This document shows positions 1 through 5,792 of a DNA stretch of 9,062 nt, piece by piece. The position numbers and the translations under genes were made by a program. Each line of letters begins with the position of its first letter. The first letter of the stretch is position 1. The notes beneath the pieces are model-generated. The model ran no database searches. It was not told the origin of the DNA and worked only from the letters and a program-made list of their open reading frames with translations. The stretch comes from Planctomycetaceae bacterium (lineage in GTDB: Bacteria; Planctomycetota; Planctomycetia; Pirellulales; UBA1268). The stretch is from the NCBI GenBank assembly GCA_947453875.1, contig CANGIH010000074.1, positions 1 to 9,062 on the forward strand. The letters run 5' to 3'.

Positions 1-1824
1 CGCGTCCTCCCGCTCGTCGACGGCCTTCCTGGCGGCGCCCCCGTGAAGCCGGGGACGGTCGGCCGGTTCGTTCGCATCGAGCTCCCCGGCAAACAACGGA
101 CACTGACGCTCGCCGAAGTGGAGGTCTTTACCGGCAACGACAACATCGCCCGCGCTGGCAAGGCGACGCAGACCAACGTCGCCGCCGGCGGCGAGCCGGG
201 TCGCGGGATCGACGGCAACACCGACCCCGAATATGGCAAGAACGGCCAGACCCACACCCAAGAGGGAATCGAGAACCCCTGGTGGGAAGTCGATCTCGGC
301 GGCCTGAAGGCGATCGACCGGATCGTGATCTTCAACCGAGGGGACGGCCTCGCCGGCCGCCTCAAGGATTTCAAGCTCACGATCCTCGATGGCGAGCGAC
401 AGGAAGTCTTCAAGGTGGAAAACCAGCCGGCGCCTGAAGCGTCGAGTGAAATCACCGTCGCCAGCGAGGAAGCCCGGCTTACCGCCGCCGTCCGCCGGGC
501 CGCGTTCGCGGCGCTTGCCGGTGTCCGTGGTCGCGAGCAGGAGGTGTTCGAGCGGATCGCGCCGTTTGTGATCAAGGGGGAGGATCGCGATGCCGCGATA
601 GCGGCCCTCGAGAAGATTCCGGTCGCACAGTGGCCCGCCGCACAGGCGGCGCCGATGCTCGATGCGCTCCTCGCATCGATGCGGACAGCGGCGGTCGAGC
701 AGCGGTCGAGTGATGCGGGGCTTGCCGCCTGGCAGTTCGCCGAGAATCTCACCACGCTCCTCCCCGCGGCCGAAGGGAAGGCCCGCCGGGCGGAACTGGC
801 CGATCTTGGTGTTCGCGTCGTCCGCATCGGCACGGTCTACGAGCGGATGAACTACGACAAGGAGACGATTGCCGTCCAGGCCGGGAAGCCGGTCTTGTTC
901 GTCCTCCAAAACGCCGACGTCATGCCCCACAACTTCGTCGTCGCCAAGCCGGGCACGATGCAGGCCCTTGGCGAAATCGCCGAGAAGCTCTCCCAGGATG
1001 CCTCGTTTGCCAAACGGGCATTCGTGCCGGAGTCGGCCGATGTCCTCGTGGCGAGCACGCTCCTCCAGCCGCAGGCCGCGCAGAAGCTCACCTTCAATGC
1101 ACCGACGGAGCCTGGCGTCTATCCGTACGTCTGCACCTATCCCGGCCACTGGCGGCGGATGTTCGGGGCGATGTATGTCGTCGACGATCTCGAGGGGTAC
1201 CTCGCCGATCCGGCCGCCTACCTCGCCGCCCATCCTCTTCCGATCAAGGATGACCTCCTCAAGGATCGTCGCCCGCGCACGGAGTGGACACTTGCCGATC
1301 TCGAGGGGAACGTCAACGGCATGGAGAAGGGGCGGTCGTTCGTTCATGGCCGCGAGCTTTTCCGCACGGCGAGCTGCGTCTCCTGCCACAAGCTCGGCGA
1401 GGCGGGCAATCAGTTCGGGCCGGAGCTGGCCAAGCTCGACCCCAAGATGACCGCGATCGAGATCACGAAGCACATCCTCGACCCATCCCTGCGGATCGAG
1501 GAGAAATACCGCTCAACAACGATCGTCACCGACGATGGTCGCCGGCTGACCGGGCTGGTTGTCGCCGACACCCCCGCGGAACTGGCGCTCGTGGAGAATC
1601 CCGTCGCCAGCGCTGATCCTGTGCGGATCAAGAAGACCGACATCGAGGAGCGGGTCACGTCGCCGGTCTCGATCATGCCCAAGGGGCTTCTCGACAAGCT
1701 CACGCGTGACGAGGTTCTCGATCTGATCGCCTATGTTACCGCTCGCGGCGAGGAATCGAACGCCCTCTTCAGCCCGGACGGTTGCCCGCACCACTCCGAT
1801 CCTGCCCCCTCGAAGGGCAAGTGA
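1..1824 (+). CDS. Secreted discoidin / cupredoxin / planctomycete-type cytochrome c fusion protein (5' end cut by window)
   Basis: The reading frame is open from nucleotide 1 to the TGA at 1822-1824 (607 codons), so the true start lies upstream; the GTG at 43 is internal in all likelihood. Domains by nucleotide: an F5/8 type C (discoidin) carbohydrate-binding-like domain at about 60-430 (RFVRIELPG, WWEVDLGG, DRIVIFNR); an alpha-helical HEAT-like linker at about 450-810; a plastocyanin/azurin-like type 1 copper domain at about 820-1185 with the ligand set His (928-930), Cys (1132-1134), His (1147-1149) and Met (1159-1161) in MPHNF and CTYPGHWRRM; and a C-terminal heme domain with CVSCH at 1375-1389 and a later MPKGL (codons from 1675) that probably supplies the axial Met. 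This is the architecture of large exported planctomycete heme-binding proteins, in which copper and heme probably pass electrons in the periplasm. Substrate and upstream catalytic domains cannot be seen. Domain calls are firm; physiological role is inferred. Confidence 0.9.
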   Translation, partial: RVLPLVDGLPGGAPVKPGTVGRFVRIELPGKQRTLTLAEVEVFTGNDNIARAGKATQTNVAAGGEPGRGIDGNTDPEYGKNGQTHTQEGIENPWWEVDLGGLKAIDRIVIFNRGDGLAGRLKDFKLTILDGERQEVFKVENQPAPEASSEITVASEEARLTAAVRRAAFAALAGVRGREQEVFERIAPFVIKGEDRDAAIAALEKIPVAQWPAAQAAPMLDALLASMRTAAVEQRSSDAGLAAWQFAENLTTLLPAAEGKARRAELADLGVRVVRIGTVYERMNYDKETIAVQAGKPVLFVLQNADVMPHNFVVAKPGTMQALGEIAEKLSQDASFAKRAFVPESADVLVASTLLQPQAAQKLTFNAPTEPGVYPYVCTYPGHWRRMFGAMYVVDDLEGYLADPAAYLAAHPLPIKDDLLKDRRPRTEWTLADLEGNVNGMEKGRSFVHGRELFRTASCVSCHKLGEAGNQFGPELAKLDPKMTAIEITKHILDPSLRIEEKYRSTTIVTDDGRRLTGLVVADTPAELALVENPVASADPVRIKKTDIEERVTSPVSIMPKGLLDKLTRDEVLDLIAYVTARGEESNALFSPDGCPHHSDPAPSKGK

Positions 1825-1848
1825 TCGACTCCGGCGACCCCAGGTACG

Positions 1849-1880
1849 GCCGGTGACGGGCAATCGGACCCGTCACCGGC
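1849..1880 (+). terminator. Perfect 12-bp hairpin after the cytochrome fusion gene
   Basis: GCCGGTGACGGG (1849-1860) and CCCGTCACCGGC (1869-1880) are exact reverse complements around an 8-nt loop, beginning 25 nt after the stop codon. No T-run follows (TTCCCTCCCA), so this is a strong hairpin without the usual U-tract. It may end transcription of the upstream gene, or protect the 3' end of its mRNA. The YceH-family gene begins 32 nt later. Confidence 0.6.
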
Positions 1881-1894
1881 TTCCCTCCCACGTG

Positions 1895-1900
1895 AAGGAG
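1895..1900 (+). promoter_or_regulatory. Ribosome binding site AAGGAG for the YceH-family gene
   Basis: AAGGAG lies 11 nt before the ATG at 1912 and fixes that start. It sits just after the hairpin of the preceding gene. Confidence 0.7.
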
Positions 1901-1911
1901 CCGATCCGTCG

Positions 1912-2718
1912 ATGGATGACGCAACCGAACGCCCCGGAGCCCGTGTCCGCCCGCTCGATTCCGTCGAGCGGCGCGTCCTCGGCGTGCTCATCGAGAAGGC
2001 GAAGACGACGCCGGAAGCCTATCCACTCTCGCTCAACGCGATCGTCACCGGCTGCAACCAGAAGAACAACCGCGACCCGCTGATGACGGTCGACGAGGAT
2101 CAGGTCGGCCGGGCACTGGAGACGCTGCGGGCAAGTGGAGCAGTGGCGGAGATCTACGGCAGCGGCCGAGTCCCACGGTACCGCCACTACGCCTACGAAT
2201 GGTTCGGTGACCTGCAGAAGGAGGATCTCGCGATCCTCGCCGAGTTGCTGCTCCGCGGAGAGCAAAGCGAGGGAGACCTGCGCGGCCGGGCCAGCCGGAT
2301 GGATCCAATTCCCGATCTGCAGATCCTCCGCACGAGGCTCGATGCCCTGGCGGCGCGGGGGCTGGTCGTCTGGCTCTCCCCTCCCGGCCGCGGGCGGATC
2401 CTCACCCACGGTCTCCTGCCGGAGGAGAAGCTCGAGAAGGTGCGCGCGAAGCTCGGCATCTCCGGGCAGGTCTTCGCGGCCGGTGCCGCCGTGCCGGTCG
2501 CCCCGGTGCCGGTCGGCGATGACAACGGGGATGACGCCGATGAGGATACCGACAGCGGGGCTGTGACCGTGCCGCGATCACCCCCGGCTGCCGCGGCCAC
2601 TCCTCCCGCGGCCATCATGCCTCTCCAACCGATTGTCGAGAAGATCACCGCGCTCGAGATGGAGGTGGCGGCGCTGCGCTCCCGCCTCGACGCCCTCGAG
2701 TCGGCCCTCGGCAACTGA
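1912..2718 (+). CDS. YceH-family (DUF480, UPF0502) protein with coiled-coil tail
   Basis: A 268-residue cytoplasmic protein. Residues 12-185 match the YceH/DUF480 family: LDSVERRVLGVLIEK, then TTPEAYPLSLNAIVTGCNQK followed by NRDP, the most conserved part of the family, then a second winged-helix-like segment (about 102-170). The fold is a pair of winged helices, so nucleic-acid binding is plausible, but the biochemical role of the family is not established. Residues 188-238 form an Ala/Pro-rich linker with an acidic run at 202-214 (DDNGDDADEDTD). Residues 240-266 are a heptad-patterned coiled coil (IVEKITALEMEVAALRSRL), probably for oligomerisation. The start is supported by an AAGGAG site. 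The next gene begins 40 nt downstream on the same strand, so co-transcription is possible. Family assignment is secure; function is open. Confidence 0.92.
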   Translation: MDDATERPGARVRPLDSVERRVLGVLIEKAKTTPEAYPLSLNAIVTGCNQKNNRDPLMTVDEDQVGRALETLRASGAVAEIYGSGRVPRYRHYAYEWFGDLQKEDLAILAELLLRGEQSEGDLRGRASRMDPIPDLQILRTRLDALAARGLVVWLSPPGRGRILTHGLLPEEKLEKVRAKLGISGQVFAAGAAVPVAPVPVGDDNGDDADEDTDSGAVTVPRSPPAAAATPPAAIMPLQPIVEKITALEMEVAALRSRLDALESALGN

Positions 2719-2758
2719 TCCGGACGCCCTTCCCTCCCCCTCCTCCGGGAATCAGCTC

Positions 2759-4015
2759 ATGCGGCGCCTCGCACGCCTCCTCGCGATCCTCCTCCTTTCT
2801 CCAGCCGCCTCCGCGCTGCGAGCCGACGACTGGGCCCATTGGCGCGGCCCTCTCGGCAACGGTGCCTCACTCGACGCCACTCCACCGGTGGAGTTCAGTG
2901 CCACCAAAAACGTCCGCTGGAAGATGGAGATCCCCGGCCGCGGCTCGTCGTCGCCGGTGGTCCATTCGCAGCGTGTGTTCGTCACCACGGCGGTGCCCGT
3001 GGCGGGCAAGGAAGGCGCCTTCGACTTCCGCGTCATCTGCCTGGACAGGGCGACCGGCAGGGAACTCTGGTCGCGCTCGGCCGTGACGGCAACGCCCCAT
3101 GAAGGCACCCACCAGACCAACGGCTTCGCCTCCGCCTCCCCATGCACCGATGGCGAGCGGGTCTACGCCCACTTCGGTTCCCGTGGGCTGTTCTGCTTCA
3201 CTGTCGATGGTGAGCCGGTGTGGGATCGCGATTTCGGTGACATGAAGGTCCGCAATGGATTCGGCGAGGGAAGCTCGCCGACCGTCCATGGTGATCTGGT
3301 CCTCGTTCCCTGGGACCACGAAGGCCCTTCGATGCTCTTCGCCGTCGACGCGAGGACGGGGAAGACGGTGTGGGAGACTCCCCGTGACGAGCCCACCGGC
3401 TGGTGCACACCGCTGGTCGCCGTCGACAAGTCGGGGCGGAAGCAGGTGGTGATGAACGGCCAGAACGCCGCCCGGGGCTACGACCTGGCCACGGGCAGGG
3501 AACTGTGGCGCTGTGCCGGGCAGACCCAGCGGCCATGTGCCTCGGCCGTGGCGGCTGACGGCGTCGCCTGGGTGACCAGCGGCTTCCGCGGGTCGTTCCT
3601 CGGCGCCTTCAACCTCGCCGGCGACGGGGATCTCGAAGGGAGTGGAAACGTCCTCTGGACGCGTGCCAAAGACACCCCCGACGTCGCCTCGCCGCTGTTG
3701 TCCAATGGTCGGCTCTGGTTCTTCAAGGAAAAGTCGGGCCTCCTCACCTGTGTCGATGCAGTCACGGGCACTCCCCTCTGGGAGACGGCTCGGGTCGAGG
3801 GGGTGAACAACACCTATGCCTCACCGATCGCGGCAGGAGGGCATGTCTACCTCGCCGACCGACGCGGCACGATCGCGGTGCTCGAGGACGGGCCGGTGTT
3901 GAAGCTCGTCGCCACGAACGACATGGGAGAAGGGGTCGATGCGACACCGGCGGCAGCCGGCAGCCAGCTCTTCGTCCGTGGCGAGCGGCACCTGTTCTGC
4001 ATGGAAAGCGAATGA
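2759..4015 (+). CDS. Exported PQQ-like beta-propeller repeat protein
   Basis: A 418-residue protein. The ATG at 2759 is chosen because it gives a clean signal peptide (MRRLARLLAILLLSPAASA, cleavage near residues 19-22); the frame is open further upstream but that part overlaps the YceH-family gene. The mature N-terminus carries DDWAHWRGP, a hallmark of planctomycete PQQ-like proteins. Propeller blade motifs recur: CLDRATGRELW (94-104), CFTVDGEPVW (146-155), FAVDARTGKTVW (194-205), GYDLATGRELW (240-250), CVDAVTGTPLW (331-341) and IAVLED (372-377). The fold resembles BamB and the quinoprotein dehydrogenase propeller, but there is no sign of a complete dehydrogenase: the protein is shorter than the roughly 600-residue enzymes and lacks a heme motif. 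It is therefore probably a periplasmic scaffold or binding protein; substrate unknown. No strong ribosome site precedes the ATG. It is convergent with the cytochrome c'-like gene. Confidence 0.9.
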   Translation: MRRLARLLAILLLSPAASALRADDWAHWRGPLGNGASLDATPPVEFSATKNVRWKMEIPGRGSSSPVVHSQRVFVTTAVPVAGKEGAFDFRVICLDRATGRELWSRSAVTATPHEGTHQTNGFASASPCTDGERVYAHFGSRGLFCFTVDGEPVWDRDFGDMKVRNGFGEGSSPTVHGDLVLVPWDHEGPSMLFAVDARTGKTVWETPRDEPTGWCTPLVAVDKSGRKQVVMNGQNAARGYDLATGRELWRCAGQTQRPCASAVAADGVAWVTSGFRGSFLGAFNLAGDGDLEGSGNVLWTRAKDTPDVASPLLSNGRLWFFKEKSGLLTCVDAVTGTPLWETARVEGVNNTYASPIAAGGHVYLADRRGTIAVLEDGPVLKLVATNDMGEGVDATPAAAGSQLFVRGERHLFCMESE

Positions 4016-4060
4016 TCGCCCCGGTCATCCGTGCCGCGATTGGCGCGCCGTCTGGGGGAT

Positions 4061-4092
4061 AAAAAAGCCACCGCGGCCGGAGCCGCGATGGC
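4061..4092 (-). terminator. Rho-independent terminator of the cytochrome c'-like gene
   Basis: Read on the minus strand, an 11-bp stem (GCCATCGCGGC / GCCGCGGTGGC, one wobble pair) closes a TCCG loop and is followed directly by six T residues (A-run 4061-4066 on the plus strand). It lies 58 nt after the stop codon of the cytochrome gene, in the gap between the two convergent genes. The stem could also stop plus-strand transcripts from the beta-propeller gene, but there is no T-run on that side. Confidence 0.88.
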
Positions 4093-4150
4093 GGTGAATG
4101 GATCTGGCGGCCTGCTTCCCTGTCGATCAGGGGAGCGATCACCCCCCCGC

Positions 4151-4567
4151 TCACTTCTTGTGGACCTTGTGGCAGGCGCCGCACGACTCGGTGAGCTTGG
4201 CGAACTCGGCAGCGACACCGGCATGGTCCTTGGCCACCGCCTTGGCGAGAACTGCGTCGCTCGCGGTCCGGAGGATCGTCGAGGCGTTGGCCCAGTCGGC
4301 ATCGGGGCAGCGGCCGTCGTCCATGAGGGTGTAGGAGATTTCGTTGAGCACCGCGGCATGGGTCGCCAGCTTTTCCCAGGCGCCGTCGTCGGCCGGGGCC
4401 TGCTTGACCGCCTCGCCGATCGCCGCACAGTGCGGCTGGATGATCCCGCTCATCAACTGCTTCGTTGTCGCCGGACGGGTCTTCCCCTTCTTCACCTGGG
4501 CGTCGGCGACAGCCGCCACCATCACCAGGCCCAGCGCCACACCCGCCACCAGAATGGTCCGCTTCAT
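4151..4567 (-). CDS. Small exported cytochrome c'-like (class II c-type) heme protein
   Basis: A 138-residue protein with a signal peptide (MKRTILVAGVALGLVMVAAV, cleavage after ADA near residue 23) and a single heme-attachment motif, CGACH (129-133), placed a few residues from the C-terminus. That placement, the length and the four predicted helices (about 35-55, 62-82, 90-112, 114-136) fit the cytochrome c'/c556 four-helix-bundle family. His133 would be the axial heme ligand; Met39 in TKQLMSGI sits where low-spin c556 members carry a sixth ligand, so a low-spin electron carrier is possible (inference). Two further cysteines, Cys47 and Cys87, are unusual. The start has a well-placed GGGAG site. 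It lies 177 nt downstream of the response regulator on the same strand; no convincing promoter of its own was found in that gap. Confidence 0.85.
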   Translation of the reverse strand: MKRTILVAGVALGLVMVAAVADAQVKKGKTRPATTKQLMSGIIQPHCAAIGEAVKQAPADDGAWEKLATHAAVLNEISYTLMDDGRCPDADWANASTILRTASDAVLAKAVAKDHAGVAAEFAKLTESCGACHKVHKK

Positions 4568-4574
4568 CGGTCAT

Positions 4575-4579
4575 CTCCC
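4575..4579 (-). promoter_or_regulatory. Ribosome binding site GGGAG for the cytochrome c'-like gene
   Basis: CTCCC on the plus strand reads GGGAG on the minus strand, 7 nt before the ATG at 4567-4565, and supports that start. Confidence 0.7.
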
Positions 4580-4744
4580 AACGGTTCCCGGCCTGCCTGC
4601 GGGCCCACGGTGGCACCGCCCGCCCCATCGGTAAGGGCTTCGCGGGAAAGTGTAAACACGCGACGACCACGCCGCACGCCGCCAAGGCAGGGAGGGAATG
4701 TCCGTCTCAATGATCCCCCAGACCGCCGTGATCGTCGAATCTGG

Positions 4745-5437
4745 TCACCGTCGCGGCAGGGGGGAACGGACCGACAGGCGGAGGATTCCCAGTTCGAAAC
4801 CGAGCGCGACCGCCTGCGCCCGGTCAGCGGCACCGAGCGCGGCGAGAATCGCCGACACGTGCGCCCTGGCGGTTCGCTCGGAAATACCGAGGAGCGAGGC
4901 GATCTCGTCATTGGAGAACCCCTGCCGGACGAGGCCGAGGACTTCCGTCTGGCGTTGGGAGAGTGGCCCCGCCGGGTGACTTGTGACCGGATGCGGTGGA
5001 TCGACTGTCCCCCCTGTGTGGACCGCATGGATCGCCGCGGCGAGCGCCTCGTGATGCACCGTCTTGACCAGATAGCCACGGGCGCCAGACTCCATCGCCA
5101 TCGCCATGTCCTCCGACGCCTGCGAGGAGGTCAACACAAGCACACGGACGGCGGGAAATTCCCCGCGGAGTCGGCGGAGGGTGTCGATCCCGTCCATTCG
5201 CTCCATGCTGATGTCGAGGAGGACGACATCGGGGCTGTGCTGGCGGTAGAGGTCGATGGCCGACAGCCCATCATCGGCCTGGGCGATGACGTCGAATCCA
5301 TGGCTCATCGAAAGAACGCTCGCCAGACCGACCCGCATCACGGGGTGATCATCGACGAGCATCACTCGGATCGCACGGCGCCCGGGGATGGTGTTCACAG
5401 TCTGAAGTTCCCGACGGGGTTCCGACGGGCGGGCCAT
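4745..5437 (-). CDS. NarL/FixJ-type response regulator (receiver + LuxR-type HTH)
   Basis: A 230-residue regulator counted from the ATG at 5437. The receiver domain (about 22-140) has the acidic pair Asp29/Asp30 in MLVDDHP, phospho-acceptor Asp75 in VVLLDISM, Thr103 in VLVLTSS and Lys125 in GYLVKTV, so all catalytic positions are present. A linker leads to a LuxR-type helix-turn-helix at 157-220 (LSQRQTEVLGLVRQGFSNDE, then ISERTARAHVSAIL). It should be phosphorylated by the kinase encoded upstream at 5793-8060 and act as a DNA-binding transcription factor. Start choice is uncertain: the frame stays open to 5623, but the extra residues look unlike any regulator. A GTG at 5398 would also retain the whole receiver domain. 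None of the candidates has a strong ribosome site. Confidence 0.9.
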   Translation of the reverse strand: MARPSEPRRELQTVNTIPGRRAIRVMLVDDHPVMRVGLASVLSMSHGFDVIAQADDGLSAIDLYRQHSPDVVLLDISMERMDGIDTLRRLRGEFPAVRVLVLTSSQASEDMAMAMESGARGYLVKTVHHEALAAAIHAVHTGGTVDPPHPVTSHPAGPLSQRQTEVLGLVRQGFSNDEIASLLGISERTARAHVSAILAALGAADRAQAVALGFELGILRLSVRSPLPRR

Positions 5438-5792
5438 CGGGGTCCCGGCCGCATCATGCGTACGCCGGCCTTGACCATCGATGACCCGCCGCGCGGAAAA
5501 CGCCCCGTTTGACCGGCGGGTGGACCTGCTTACTGCCACCAACCGTCCGATCGCTGCTTTCGTCACGGCGGCCGCGCGGGACGCCGTGCACTCGCCAACG
5601 AACCGGAACGTGTTCCTCGGCATGCCGCACGGTATGCAGCACGTCCGGCCAATGGATGACCATGCTTCGGGGCGGGCGTCCTGCCGACCGCCCCCGTCGC
5701 ACGGGTGGGGTTGTCCATTGACGACACTTATCTACCCTCGCCACCGCTCCCTTTCCATTGGCGGAACCGCCAATTCACAACCGCCCAAAACG
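5438..5792. other. 355-nt gap between kinase and response regulator genes
   Basis: I see no convincing gene here: frames that are open on either strand lack recognisable motifs, strong ribosome sites or signal peptides. The gap holds a palindrome at 5757-5774 and three copies of the 7-mer TCCATTG (5714-5720, 5754-5760, and on the minus strand 5650-5656), plus a weak imperfect hairpin (GCATGCC / GGTATGC, 5620-5637). No clear -35/-10 pair was found for the regulator. A gap of this size is unusual between partner kinase and regulator genes and may hold a separate promoter for the regulator (inference). Confidence 0.5.
5757..5774. repeat. 18-bp palindrome ATTGGCGG-AA-CCGCCAAT after the kinase gene
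   Basis: Two 8-nt arms are exact reverse complements around a 2-nt centre, 18 nt beyond the kinase stop codon. As RNA it would form a 7-bp stem with a 4-nt loop and no following T-run, so it could be a weak terminator or mRNA-end hairpin. As DNA it has the shape of an operator for a dimeric regulator such as the adjacent NarL-type protein. The sequence alone does not decide between these. Confidence 0.5.

Noticed and set aside
2633..2758. Longer start for the beta-propeller protein
   Set aside because: It would overlap the YceH-family gene and hide the signal peptide that begins at 2759.
4042..4049. GGCGCGCC palindrome after the beta-propeller gene
   Set aside because: Too short and too likely by chance in GC-rich DNA to call a terminator or operator.
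4628..4656. Possible promoter for the cytochrome gene (minus-strand TTTACA, then TACCGA after 17 nt)
   Set aside because: The -35 is good but the -10 matches only two of six positions.
3762..4685. Minus-strand open frame spanning the convergent gap
   Set aside because: It overlaps the beta-propeller and cytochrome genes in another frame and crosses a clear terminator.
4031..5512. Long plus-strand open frame (493 codons) opposite the cytochrome and regulator genes
   Set aside because: It is antisense to two clearly recognised genes, has no family motifs and no good ribosome site; long shadow frames are expected in GC-rich DNA.
5438..5623. Longer start for the response regulator
   Set aside because: The 62 extra residues do not resemble any receiver-domain extension and no ribosome site supports them.
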